Position numbers and translations under genes: made by a program. A DNA stretch of 64,000 bases from Vibrio cortegadensis (GTDB taxonomy: Bacteria; Pseudomonadota; Gammaproteobacteria; Enterobacterales; Vibrionaceae): contig NZ_AP025472.1 of assembly GCF_024347395.1 (NCBI RefSeq), positions 1-64,000 of the forward strand. Direction: 5' to 3'. The number at the start of each line of letters is the position of its first letter. Position 1 is the first letter of the stretch. The notes beneath the pieces were generated by a model, which saw only the letters and a program-made list of their open reading frames with translations, had not been told where the DNA came from and made no database searches. Of the stretch, positions 16,648-29,201 are shown one piece after another.

Positions 16648-18819
16648 TTAAAGTGAGCTAGATTGTTGAGATTGGTAAAAGCTTTCGCCGCTTTCTGCCA
16701 TATCTTTCAACATCTGAGGAACATGATACAAAGCACCAAGCTCTTGGTATTGTTCAGCCATTTGTACATAGTTTTGAATACCAATACTATCTAGGTAACG
16801 GAATACACCGCCTCTGAATGGTGGGAAGCCTAAGCCATATACCAGTGCCATATCCGCTTCTTGAGGTGATGCAATAATCCCTTCTTGTAAACAGAGAACG
16901 ACTTCATTAATCATTGGAATCATGACGCGTTGAATAATCGTCTGATCATCAAAGTCTTGAGCGTCACTGCACACATTTTTCAGTAAAGGTAGAACATCTT
17001 CTGTGAATGTCTTTTTCGGGCGACCTTTTTTATCTACGCTATAACTGTAGAAACCTGAACCGTTTTTCTGACCGTATTTATCCGCTTCAAATAACGCATC
17101 GATGGCATCTTTACCACTTTTGCCCATTCGATCTGGGAATCCTTGCGCCATAACGGCTTGTGCATGGTGCGCAGTATCAATACCAACAACGTCAAGTAGG
17201 TAAGCAGGTCCCATTGGCCAGCCAAATTGGCGTTCCATTACTTTGTCTATTTTTGTGAAATCAGCACCATCACTGAGCAGTTTGCTAAATCCACCAAAGT
17301 AAGGGAATAACACGCGGTTGACGAAGAAACCGGGGCAGTCATTGACAACAATCGGTGATTTCCCCATTTTTGCTGCGTATGCCACCACTCGGTTGATCGT
17401 CTCTTCAGAGGTGTGTTCGCCACGAATGATTTCAACAAGAGGCATGCGGTGTACTGGGTTGAAGAAGTGCATGCCGCAGAAATTTTCAGGGCGTTTGAGT
17501 GATTTTGCTAATAAATTGATTGGAATCGTCGAGGTATTTGATGTGACGACTGTATCTTCGCTGACATACGATTCGACTTCACTTAATACTGCGGCTTTGA
17601 TTTTTGGGTTTTCAACCACGGCTTCTACGATAATGTCGGACTGTTCGATCCCCGCATAATGTAGGCTTGGAGTGATCGATGAAAGAATCCCTGCCATTTT
17701 GAAACCATCTAAACGACCACGAGATAAGCGTTTATTGAGTAGCTTAGAAGCCTCATTCATGCCTAAATCTAGCGATGCTTGAGCGATGTCTTTCATTATT
17801 ACCGGAACACCTTTCAGAGCAGATTGATAAGCGATACCACCACCCATAATACCGGCACCTAATACCGCTGCTCGCTGAGTTTCTTTGCTTGCTGATTTCG
17901 CGGCAGTTTTTGCGATACCTTTAATGTATTGATCGTTGAGGAACAGACCAACAAGAGCTTGGGCGACTTCTGATTTGGCGAGTTTTACGAAGTATTGTCT
18001 TTCAACATCGAGTGCGCCATCTCGGCTTAAACGTGCGGCATCTTCAATCGCTTTAACAGAGGTGATCGGTGCTGGGTAGTGAGGCCCTGCTTTTTGAATG
18101 ACCAAACCTTTTGCCATCGTAAAGCTCATCATCGCTTCTAGCTTGCTTAGCGTGAGAGCGGATGTTTTCTGTTTGCGTCGAGCTTGCCAATCAAGCTGTT
18201 CATTTTTAGCGAGAGTGATGGTATTGATGGCAGAGTCGAGCAATTTATCGCTGTCTACAACGGCATCGAGAAGGCCAATTTTTAATGCGTCATCTGCTCG
18301 GTTCGCTTTACCTGCGGTAATAATTTCCATGGCGCTATCTGCACCTATTACTCTAGGTAGACGAACACACCCACCAAATCCTGGCATGATACCTAGTTTA
18401 GTTTCAGGTAGACCAATGCTGGTGGTCTTGTCTCCAATACGGAAATCGGTCGCGAGTACACACTCACAACCGCCACCAAGTGCATGACCGCGGATCATCG
18501 AAAGTGTTGGCACAGGAAGATCTTCAAGCTTATTGAAGATGCTATTGGCAAACTTAAGCCACTCTTCTAGCTCTGCTTCTGGTTTCGAAAACAGACCAAG
18601 AAACTCGGTAATATCTGCACCAACAATAAAAGTGTCTTTGTTTGAAGTAAGGATTAATCCACTTAAACTTTGGTGTTGATTTAGAGCATCGAGTGCTTTA
18701 TCTAGTGATTCAAGAGTTGCAAGATCAAGCTTGTTGACCGACGCTGGTGCGCAAAAGCTCAATTCTGCGATACCGTCTTGTAATTCCTTAACTTGTAGGG
18801 TGTTCGATTGGTAAATCAT
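16648..18819 (-). CDS. fadB: Fatty acid oxidation complex alpha subunit FadB
   Basis: FadB is multifunctional: an N-terminal enoyl-CoA hydratase/isomerase (about 1-190, with Glu119 and Glu139 in place) and a C-terminal L-3-hydroxyacyl-CoA dehydrogenase (about 310-720, NAD motif GAGIMGGG near 320, and NPVHRMPLVEI). The 723-residue length is typical. With FadA it forms the alpha2-beta2 complex. A FadR box upstream indicates repression lifted by long-chain acyl-CoA. Confidence 0.97.
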   Translation of the reverse strand: MIYQSNTLQVKELQDGIAELSFCAPASVNKLDLATLESLDKALDALNQHQSLSGLILTSNKDTFIVGADITEFLGLFSKPEAELEEWLKFANSIFNKLEDLPVPTLSMIRGHALGGGCECVLATDFRIGDKTTSIGLPETKLGIMPGFGGCVRLPRVIGADSAMEIITAGKANRADDALKIGLLDAVVDSDKLLDSAINTITLAKNEQLDWQARRKQKTSALTLSKLEAMMSFTMAKGLVIQKAGPHYPAPITSVKAIEDAARLSRDGALDVERQYFVKLAKSEVAQALVGLFLNDQYIKGIAKTAAKSASKETQRAAVLGAGIMGGGIAYQSALKGVPVIMKDIAQASLDLGMNEASKLLNKRLSRGRLDGFKMAGILSSITPSLHYAGIEQSDIIVEAVVENPKIKAAVLSEVESYVSEDTVVTSNTSTIPINLLAKSLKRPENFCGMHFFNPVHRMPLVEIIRGEHTSEETINRVVAYAAKMGKSPIVVNDCPGFFVNRVLFPYFGGFSKLLSDGADFTKIDKVMERQFGWPMGPAYLLDVVGIDTAHHAQAVMAQGFPDRMGKSGKDAIDALFEADKYGQKNGSGFYSYSVDKKGRPKKTFTEDVLPLLKNVCSDAQDFDDQTIIQRVMIPMINEVVLCLQEGIIASPQEADMALVYGLGFPPFRGGVFRYLDSIGIQNYVQMAEQYQELGALYHVPQMLKDMAESGESFYQSQQSSSL

Positions 18820-18879
18820 TATCTATCTCCGTCACTCACAATCCTTGATTGTTTGAGAGAATTAGTGTTGTTTTTATGT

Positions 18880-18895
18880 TCTGGTTAGACCAGTA
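18880..18895 (-). promoter_or_regulatory. FadR operator upstream of fadBA
   Basis: CTGGTTAGACCAG (18881-18893) matches the FadR consensus CTGGTnnGACCAG-type palindrome. It sits about 65 bases before the fadB start, inside the expected promoter region. Confidence 0.75.
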
Positions 18896-19035
18896 AGTCT
18901 AGTGTGGACTTGTAGATGGTCAAACTCAATACATTTTTTAAACATTTGTTTAACATTGTGCGCAGGGTCAGATCTAGGATCGCTTTTATTTGGAGCGTGT
19001 TACACTAGCGCCACTATTCATATAAATTGATAACC

Positions 19036-19659
19036 ATGAATTTTCTTCCCTATCTAATTCCTTCTTCACCGGTGACATTTGAAGAAGAAATTAAAAAAAG
19101 CGTCTTCATAACTCATTTAGCCCATACACCAAGTGTAGAAGCTGCGAAGCTGTTTGTTGAACAGATCAAAGCAGAACATTCTGGAGCTCGACATAATTGT
19201 TGGGGTTTTGTCGCTGGCCGAGCTGAAGATTCAATGAAGTGGGGGTTTAGTGATGATGGTGAACCTTCTGGGACCGCAGGAAAACCAATCTTAGCGCAAT
19301 TATCAGGATCTGGAGTGGGTGAGCTAACGGCGGTTGTCACACGTTATTCGGGTGGAATTAAGCTTGGAACGGGTGGTTTAGTCAAAGCATATGGTGGCGG
19401 AGTGCAACAAGCATTAAAGCTGCTTCAAACAATCGAGAAAAAAATCACCACTCACTTGCGGCTAGAGTTAGACTACTCTTTTATGCCTATCGCACAATCA
19501 GTGATGAGCCAATTCGATGCAGTCGAAGCTCAAGCTGACTATCGTGAGCATGTTGTTATGGATATTGAGATAGAACAGCGTCATGTTGATGCCTTTACTC
19601 AAGTCATTATAAATAAAAGCGGTGCCAAAGCGTTGGTCACCGAAATAAAAGATAACTAG
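19036..19659 (+). CDS. yigZ: YigZ, IMPACT/UPF0029 family protein
   Basis: The 207-residue protein has the two-domain YigZ/IMPACT arrangement: an N-terminal UPF0029 domain with DDGEPSGTAGKPIL near 74-87 and VTRYSGGIKLGTGGL near 100-114, then a ferredoxin-like C-terminal domain. The molecular role is poorly defined. The ATG at 19036 is preferred over an in-frame TTG at 19027. It is followed after 48 bases by trkH; yigZ-trkH-hemG is a conserved order in enterics and vibrios. Confidence 0.92.
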   Translation: MNFLPYLIPSSPVTFEEEIKKSVFITHLAHTPSVEAAKLFVEQIKAEHSGARHNCWGFVAGRAEDSMKWGFSDDGEPSGTAGKPILAQLSGSGVGELTAVVTRYSGGIKLGTGGLVKAYGGGVQQALKLLQTIEKKITTHLRLELDYSFMPIAQSVMSQFDAVEAQADYREHVVMDIEIEQRHVDAFTQVIINKSGAKALVTEIKDN

Positions 19660-19707
19660 GAAGTTAGAAGCGCCGCTTTATTTCAAGCTAAGTTTCGTTA
19701 ATTATTC

Positions 19708-21165
19708 ATGCAATTTCGATCAATCATACGAATCGTCGGGCTGTTGCTCGCTCTATTTAGTGTTTCCATGCTAGCGCCTGCATTTGTGGCGTTACTGTAC
19801 CGTGATGGTGCTGGTGTTCCTTTTGTTACCACTTTCTTTGTTCTGCTTTTTTGCGGAGGGATCTGTTGGTTTCCAAATAGACGTCACCGACATGAATTAA
19901 AAGCGAGGGATGGGTTCCTGATTGTCGTTTTGTTTTGGACGGTAATCGGTAGTGCTGGTTCACTTCCCTTTCTTATTGCTGATAACCCTAGTATTTCAGT
20001 TACCGATGCCTTTTTTGAATCATTCTCAGCGTTAACGACAACGGGAGCGACCGTTATTGTCGGGTTAGATGAGTTGCCTAAAGCGATTCTGTTTTACCGC
20101 CAGTTTCTACAATGGTTTGGGGGAATGGGGATAATCGTACTTGCGGTTGCGATCTTACCTGTTCTTGGGATCGGGGGAATGCAGTTATATCGAGCCGAAA
20201 TTCCAGGCCCAGTTAAAGACAGTAAAATGACCCCGAGAATTGCCGAAACCGCGAAAGCGTTGTGGTATATCTATTTAAGTTTGACCATTGCGTGTGCTTT
20301 TGCTTTTTGGCTTGCGGGAATGAGTTTCTTCGATGCCATTAGCCATAGCTTTTCGACTATTGCGATCGGTGGATTTTCAACTCATGATGCCAGTATGGGC
20401 TATTTTGATAGCCACGCGATAAATATGATCACGGTTGTATTTCTTCTTATCTCTGCATGTAACTACTCTTTGCACTTTGCTGCATTTGCCTCTGGTGGCG
20501 TGCACCCTAAATATTATTGGAAAGATCCTGAATTCAGAGCCTTTATCTTTATTCAAAGCGTTCTGTTTCTTGTCTGCTTCTTATTGCTTTTGAATCACCA
20601 GTCTTATGACTCCATCTATGACGCTTTTGATCAGGCTCTATTCCAAACAGTATCTATCTCAACAACGGCTGGTTTTACCACGACAGGATTTTCGGAGTGG
20701 CCACTGTTTTTGCCTGTGCTGTTACTCTTCTCTTCCTTTATTGGCGGTTGTGCAGGATCAACTGGTGGTGGAATGAAGGTGATTCGAATTCTGCTTCTTA
20801 CTTTGCAGGGTGCTCGTGAAATGAAGCGTCTTGTCCACCCTAGAGCGGTATACACCATTAAAGTAGGTGGTTCAGCCCTACCGCAAAGAGTTGTTGATGC
20901 GGTATGGGGATTCTTTTCCGCCTATGCATTGGTTTTTGTAGTTTGTATGCTCGGGTTGATAGCGACAGGAATGGACGAACTCAGTGCGTTCTCCGCAGTT
21001 GCAGCAACACTCAATAATTTAGGCCCTGGCCTTGGAGAGGTGGCGCTCCACTTTGGTGATATTAATGATAGTGCTAAGTGGGTATTAGTCGTCTCCATGT
21101 TATTTGGCCGTTTAGAAATTTTCACTCTTTTAATTCTTTTGACTCCTACGTTCTGGCGTAGCTAA
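19708..21165 (+). CDS. trkH: Trk system potassium uptake protein TrkH
   Basis: TrkH is the membrane channel subunit for K+ uptake, gated by the cytosolic NAD/ATP-binding TrkA (not in the window). The 485-residue protein has the four pore-loop repeats of the SKT superfamily, visible at LTTTGATVIVG, FSTIAIGGFSTHD, STTAGFTTTGFSEWP and ATLNNLGPGLGE, and about ten hydrophobic helices. It is the middle gene of yigZ-trkH-hemG, with a 10-base gap to hemG. Confidence 0.96.
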   Translation: MQFRSIIRIVGLLLALFSVSMLAPAFVALLYRDGAGVPFVTTFFVLLFCGGICWFPNRRHRHELKARDGFLIVVLFWTVIGSAGSLPFLIADNPSISVTDAFFESFSALTTTGATVIVGLDELPKAILFYRQFLQWFGGMGIIVLAVAILPVLGIGGMQLYRAEIPGPVKDSKMTPRIAETAKALWYIYLSLTIACAFAFWLAGMSFFDAISHSFSTIAIGGFSTHDASMGYFDSHAINMITVVFLLISACNYSLHFAAFASGGVHPKYYWKDPEFRAFIFIQSVLFLVCFLLLLNHQSYDSIYDAFDQALFQTVSISTTAGFTTTGFSEWPLFLPVLLLFSSFIGGCAGSTGGGMKVIRILLLTLQGAREMKRLVHPRAVYTIKVGGSALPQRVVDAVWGFFSAYALVFVVCMLGLIATGMDELSAFSAVAATLNNLGPGLGEVALHFGDINDSAKWVLVVSMLFGRLEIFTLLILLTPTFWRS

Positions 21166-21175
21166 GGAAGCTCTC

Positions 21176-21703
21176 GTGGCAAAAGCTCTTTTTCTTTATT
21201 CAAGCCGAGAAGGCCAAACGAAAAAAATCCTTCAGTATATAGAGGGTGAACTTTCAGATTACTCTTGTGAAACTAAAAATCTTAGTGAAATAGAAACGGT
21301 GGACTTTTCTCAGTATGAGCGAGTTTTGATCGGTGCTTCTATTCGCTATGGTCATCTAAACAAAGATCTATACCGTTTCATCAGTAAAAACTTAACTCAG
21401 TTGGAGTCAAGCAAAGTCGCTTTCTTTTGTGTCAACCTTACCGCGAGGAAAGAAGACCAAGGGAAAGATACGCCAGAAGGTAGTGCGTATATCAAAACCT
21501 TCTTAAAAAAATCACCGTGGAAACCTAAGATGATTGGCGTTTTCGCTGGAGCGCTCTATTACCCTCGCTATAACTTCTTTGATAGAACCATGATTCGTTT
21601 AATTATGACGATGACTGGAGGAGAGACAGATACAAGCAAAGAAGTTGAATATACGAATTGGGAAAAAGTATCTCAATTTGCTCAAAAATTTAAAGATATG
21701 TAA
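21176..21703 (+). CDS. hemG: Menaquinone-dependent protoporphyrinogen IX dehydrogenase HemG
   Basis: HemG oxidises protoporphyrinogen IX to protoporphyrin IX in haem synthesis and passes electrons to quinones. The 175-residue flavodoxin-like protein begins with the FMN phosphate loop ALFLYSSREGQTKKI and contains IGASIRYGHLNKDL. The GTG start follows GGAAGC. It is the last gene before the rRNA operon, an arrangement also seen at E. coli hemG-rrnA. Confidence 0.95.
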   Translation: MAKALFLYSSREGQTKKILQYIEGELSDYSCETKNLSEIETVDFSQYERVLIGASIRYGHLNKDLYRFISKNLTQLESSKVAFFCVNLTARKEDQGKDTPEGSAYIKTFLKKSPWKPKMIGVFAGALYYPRYNFFDRTMIRLIMTMTGGETDTSKEVEYTNWEKVSQFAQKFKDM

Positions 21704-21782
21704 TCAGAATGTCGATTTATATGGTCTTTTGAATGTTTTTTAGTCGAACGATAATAAAATGCATTTTTTTTGCAAAAAGGGG

Positions 21783-21810
21783 TTGCCAATGTGATCGCAA
21801 TCTCTATAAT
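21783..21810 (+). promoter_or_regulatory. rRNA promoter P1
   Basis: TTGCCA (21783-21788), a 16-base spacer and a perfect TATAAT (21805-21810) are followed by a GC-rich discriminator (GCCACC), the usual stringent-control signature. The upstream A/T-rich tract could act as an UP element. Confidence 0.8.
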
Positions 21811-21900
21811 GCCACCTCGCTGACACGGTAAGGGCTCACAGAGAGTTCTGAACTGATTCAGAAGGACAATTTAGAGTGACGAAATAACTAAAAAAAGTGT

Positions 21901-21928
21901 TTGACACTTTTAGTTGAATCGCTAAAAT
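21901..21928 (+). promoter_or_regulatory. rRNA promoter P2
   Basis: A perfect TTGACA (21901-21906), 16-base spacer and TAAAAT (21923-21928), then a GC-rich discriminator. It lies 118 bases downstream of P1, like the tandem P1-P2 layout of enteric rrn operons. Confidence 0.8.
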
Positions 21929-21958
21929 GGCCGTCCGTTTTGAGCAAAGCTTAAAACA

Positions 21959-21970
21959 AGCTCTTTAACA
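21959..21970 (+). promoter_or_regulatory. boxA antitermination site in the rRNA leader
   Basis: AGCTCTTTAACA matches the NusB-S10 boxA consensus TGCTCTTTAACA at 11 of 12 positions. It follows P2 and precedes 16S, so it should direct rRNA antitermination. Confidence 0.85.
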
Positions 21971-22100
21971 ATTTAGACCTATCAATCTGTGTGGGCACTC
22001 GTTGATGATAATCACTAGTTTCGTACTGTTTGTTTTCGCTTTTTAAAGCGAAAGTAAATTAAGTCGAAACAAAAGATATCAATGAACTGAGTGACCAATA

Positions 22101-22155
22101 CAAGTTCTTAGAACTTGGCACAGTCAATTCATTATCATTCTGTTGGAATGATAAT
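22101..22155 (+). other. Leader hairpins upstream of 16S rRNA
   Basis: Two perfect hairpins lie in the leader: CAAGTTC/GAACTTG (22101-22117) and a 10-bp stem ATTATCATTC/GAATGATAAT (22131-22155). They probably belong to the folded pre-16S leader used in processing. The leader 21704-22259 has no protein gene. Confidence 0.55.
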
Positions 22156-22259
22156 AGCTTTAGAATTACATGTTCTTTGTTTATTTTCGAATAGGCGAAT
22201 GAATATTAGTTTTGAAGTCAGTATTCATTGAGCCGCATCTTAGGATGCAAAAAAACTTT

Positions 22260-23803
<1,544 letters not shown>

Positions 23804-23927
23804 TATACGAAGATTTTCACGATGAGTACCCACACAGATTGATTAGGTTTAAAAAGAAAAAGAGATGAAGAACTCCCAAGTTCTTCAGGTTTGTTTCTAC
23901 TTTTTAAAGTGGAGATAAATTAGCAGT

Positions 23928-24003
23928 GTCCCGTTCGTCTAGAGGCCTAGGACACCGCCCTTTCACGGCGGTAACAGGGGTTCGACTCCCCTACGGGATA
24001 CCA
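23928..24003 (+). tRNA. tRNA-Glu (anticodon UUC)
   Basis: The acceptor arms GTCCCGT and ACGGGAT pair, CCA is encoded, and the anticodon loop CTTTCAC carries TTC. It is the first of four tRNAs in the 16S-23S spacer. Confidence 0.96.
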
Positions 24004-24005
24004 TT

Positions 24006-24081
24006 GGGTCGTTAGCTCAGTTGGTAGAGCAGTTGACTTTTAATCAATTGGTCGCAGGTTCGAATCCTGCACGACCCACCA
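24006..24081 (+). tRNA. tRNA-Lys (anticodon UUU)
   Basis: The acceptor arms GGGTCGT and ACGACCC pair, CCA is encoded, and the loop CTTTTAA gives anticodon TTT. It follows tRNA-Glu after two bases, so the two are processed from one closely packed precursor. Confidence 0.96.
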
Positions 24082-24106
24082 TTTCCTCCCAAGGAAATAA
24101 AAATAT

Positions 24107-24182
24107 GGGGCTATAGCTCAGCTGGGAGAGCGCCTGCCTTGCACGCAGGAGGTCTGCGGTTCGATCCCGCATAGCTCCACCA
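24107..24182 (+). tRNA. tRNA-Ala (anticodon UGC)
   Basis: The acceptor arms GGGGCTA and TAGCTCC pair (with one wobble), CCA is encoded and the anticodon is TGC. Confidence 0.96.
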
Positions 24183-24211
24183 TTCCTTCCACAAGGAATT
24201 AAAACTTTCGT

Positions 24212-24287
24212 GGGCGATTAGCTCAGTTGGGAGAGCACCTGCCTTACAAGCAGGGGGTCACTGGTTCGAGCCCGGTATCGCCCACCA
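24212..24287 (+). tRNA. tRNA-Val (anticodon UAC)
   Basis: The acceptor arms GGGCGAT and ATCGCCC pair, CCA is encoded and the anticodon is TAC. It completes the Glu-Lys-Ala-Val spacer found in one class of Vibrio rrn operons. Confidence 0.96.
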
Positions 24288-24352
24288 TCTTTAAGTGTTT
24301 TTGTTTGAAAATATTTAAAAATGGTTTCGAAAGCTTTATGTTTAGAAACTCT

Positions 24353-24364
24353 TGCTCTTTAACA
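24353..24364 (+). promoter_or_regulatory. Spacer boxA upstream of 23S rRNA
   Basis: TGCTCTTTAACA is a perfect boxA consensus, in the usual place between the spacer tRNAs and 23S. Confidence 0.85.
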
Positions 24365-24598
24365 ATTTGGAAAGCTGACTGATTTGATTACTTACGAGTA
24401 ACTCAAATCAAATTTAAAAGTTCTCAATGTTTATCTTCATTGATAAACACACAAACACATTCAAGTGTCTTGTATTCGGAACAATGTTTACATTGTTCCA
24501 TTATTGAGTCCGGCAAACAGTCATTGAGAATTAACCCTTCTTAATGACAACCAAAAACCTTGGTTAGTTGCCATACACAAGACCCTTTCGGGTTGTAT

Positions 24599-27490
<2,892 letters not shown>

Positions 27491-27581
27491 CAACACCCAA
27501 GGGGTTTTGATGGACTCGATATATACAGACAAACTTGAATGAGTTTAGAGAACGAAAACAGCTTTCCGAATTTTAAGAATT

Positions 27582-27701
27582 TGCTTGGCGACCATAGCGT
27601 TGCGGACCCACCTGATTCCATGCCGAACTCAGAAGTGAAACGCAGTAGCGCCGATGGTAGTGTGGGGTTTCCCCATGTGAGAGTAGGACATCGCCAGGCT
27701 T
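27582..27701 (+). rRNA. rrf: 5S ribosomal RNA, first copy
   Basis: About 120 bases starting TGCTTGGCGACC and ending CGCCAGGCTT, which pair as helix I. The conserved CCGAACTCAGAAGTGAAAC loop region is intact. The ends are inferred from the pairing. Confidence 0.96.
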
Positions 27702-27710
27702 TAAATTTAA

Positions 27711-27739
27711 ACAAAAACTCGTTATAAACGAGTTTTTGT
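27711..27739 (+). other. Hairpin between 5S and tRNA-Thr
   Basis: An 11-bp stem ACAAAAACTCG / CGAGTTTTTGT encloses a 7-base loop. It resembles a weak terminator, but tRNA-Thr, a second 5S and tRNA-Asp lie downstream, so read-through under rRNA antitermination or a processing role is more likely. Confidence 0.55.
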
Positions 27740-27744
27740 TGTTT

Positions 27745-27821
27745 GCTGATATAGCTCAGCCCGGTAGAGCGCACCCTTGGTAAGGGTGAGGTCCCCAGTT
27801 CGAGTCTGGGTATCAGCACCA
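27745..27821 (+). tRNA. tRNA-Thr (anticodon GGU)
   Basis: The acceptor arms GCTGATA and TATCAGC pair, CCA is encoded, and the loop TTGGTAA carries GGT. It sits between two 5S genes, as thrV does in E. coli rrnD. Confidence 0.95.
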
Positions 27822-27858
27822 GTATTAAAATGCGTCATTTATCGATGTATTAAGAATT

Positions 27859-27978
27859 TGTTTAGCGACCATAGCATTACGGACCCACCTGATTCCATGC
27901 CGAACTCAGAAGTGAAACGTAATAGCGCCGATGGTAGTGTGGGGCTTCCCCATGTGAGAGTAGGACATTGCTAGGCTT
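27859..27978 (+). rRNA. rrf: 5S ribosomal RNA, second divergent copy
   Basis: This 120-base gene differs from the first 5S at helix I (TGTTTAGCG with GCTAGGC) and helix II (GCATTACG with CGTAATAGC), plus a few other sites. The substitutions are paired, so both helices stay closed, which argues for a working 5S and not a decayed copy. The long conserved central loop is unchanged. Confidence 0.93.
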
Positions 27979-28039
27979 TAATTTATTTTATTGTTTATAA
28001 AACAGTAAAAAGAAATAGCGTAAGCTGAATAGACACTGC

Positions 28040-28116
28040 GGAGTGGTAGTTCAGTTGGTTAGAATACCGGCCTGTCACGCCGGGGGTCGCGGGTTCGAGT
28101 CCCGTCCACTCCGCCA
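28040..28116 (+). tRNA. tRNA-Asp (anticodon GUC)
   Basis: The acceptor arms GGAGTGG and CCACTCC pair, CCA is encoded and the anticodon is GTC. It is the last gene of the rRNA operon. Confidence 0.96.
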
Positions 28117-28124
28117 CTGATTTG

Positions 28125-28157
28125 AAAAAGCCCTAATCGAAAGATTAGGGCTTTTTT
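28125..28157 (+). terminator. Terminator of the rRNA operon
   Basis: A 14-bp stem AAAAAGCCCTAATC / GATTAGGGCTTTTT with a GAAA tetraloop and a T run lies just after tRNA-Asp. The A run on the other side may also stop ilvY transcripts. Confidence 0.9.
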
Positions 28158-28176
28158 ACGTCTGTACTATTTTGAA

Positions 28177-29058
28177 TTAATGTTTTTCTTCTGCTACTTC
28201 CCATAAAGCTTTGATTAATGGGTTCTCTAGTTGAGAGCGTTTGCAACAGATGCCCAATTCAAAAGGTCTGATTGACGCTACTTTTAACCTTTCTACTCGT
28301 TCTTTTACCGGGCTACTGTCAATCACAACGTCTGGGGCTATACCAACACCACATCCAAGAGCAACCATACTTACTATTGCTTCATGTCCAGAAACTTGAG
28401 CGTAGATATTCGGCTTGATTTTCATTTTTTTAAACCAAGAGTTTGCTCTTTCTCTAGCTGTGCCTGCTTCTGGAACAATAAAAGGTATCTGAGACCAATT
28501 AATCGATTCTTCTTGGAGTAAGTGAGTAAAACTATTTATACCGGAAGGGGCGATGACTGAGAGTGGAATTTCGCTTATTTTCTCAAACTCTACTTTTGAT
28601 GGCAGCTGATCGGGTTTTGCCGAGATAGCGATATCAGCCATATCGTTAATAATACGATCTATAGCCTGAGCAGGGTCGCCTGTGGTTAATTTAAATTCAA
28701 TATGAGGGTGTCGTACTCTAAATTCAGACAGTAATTCAGGTAGGTGGCTATAGCTGGCCGTGACCGAACAAAACAATCGTATTTCGCCTTTAAGTTCATG
28801 TTCATTACCTGCTAACTGCGCATTATATTGCTGCCACTCACCAACGATATTAAGTGCGATAGGAAGTAGCTTTTTACCCGCAGGCGTGATTTCTACACTT
28901 CGGTTATCTCTTACAAATAGAGCCTGGCCAGTATCGTCTTCTAGTTTTTGGATCTGGCGACTGAGGGCGGACGGACTTACATGCATTGCTGCTGCCGTTT
29001 TACTGAAATTCTTGCTATCGCATAAGTGAATAAAGAGTTGAAGGCTTTTTATATTCAT
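28177..29058 (-). CDS. ilvY: LysR-family activator IlvY
   Basis: IlvY activates ilvC when acetolactate or acetohydroxybutyrate is bound. The 293-residue protein has an N-terminal HTH (about 3-60; SKTAAAMHVSPSALSRQIQKLE) and a LysR effector domain. It is divergent from ilvC across a 143-base region that contains a TTGCA-N5-TGCAA palindrome, which is the classical arrangement. Confidence 0.95.
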   Translation of the reverse strand: MNIKSLQLFIHLCDSKNFSKTAAAMHVSPSALSRQIQKLEDDTGQALFVRDNRSVEITPAGKKLLPIALNIVGEWQQYNAQLAGNEHELKGEIRLFCSVTASYSHLPELLSEFRVRHPHIEFKLTTGDPAQAIDRIINDMADIAISAKPDQLPSKVEFEKISEIPLSVIAPSGINSFTHLLQEESINWSQIPFIVPEAGTARERANSWFKKMKIKPNIYAQVSGHEAIVSMVALGCGVGIAPDVVIDSSPVKERVERLKVASIRPFELGICCKRSQLENPLIKALWEVAEEKH

Positions 29059-29076
29059 TTACTTAAATCTTCCATG

Positions 29077-29091
29077 TTGCATTTATTGCAA
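29077..29091. promoter_or_regulatory. Probable IlvY operator in the ilvY-ilvC intergenic region
   Basis: TTGCATTTATTGCAA is a perfect inverted repeat of the T-N11-A LysR type, located 18 bases upstream of ilvY and about 110 bases upstream of ilvC. The position fits autorepression of ilvY and inducer-dependent activation of ilvC. Confidence 0.65.
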
Positions 29092-29201
29092 TGACTAATT
29101 GTGAATATATCACTTTAAGCAACTTTACGTCTGATTTAGTATGAAGTCATTCGATAGTAAGATATCGACCAAACGGACAGTATTTATAAAGGAGAGCCCT
29201 G

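Noticed and set aside
27859..27978. Second 5S as a pseudogene
   Set aside because: The substitutions preserve helix pairing and the conserved loop is unchanged.
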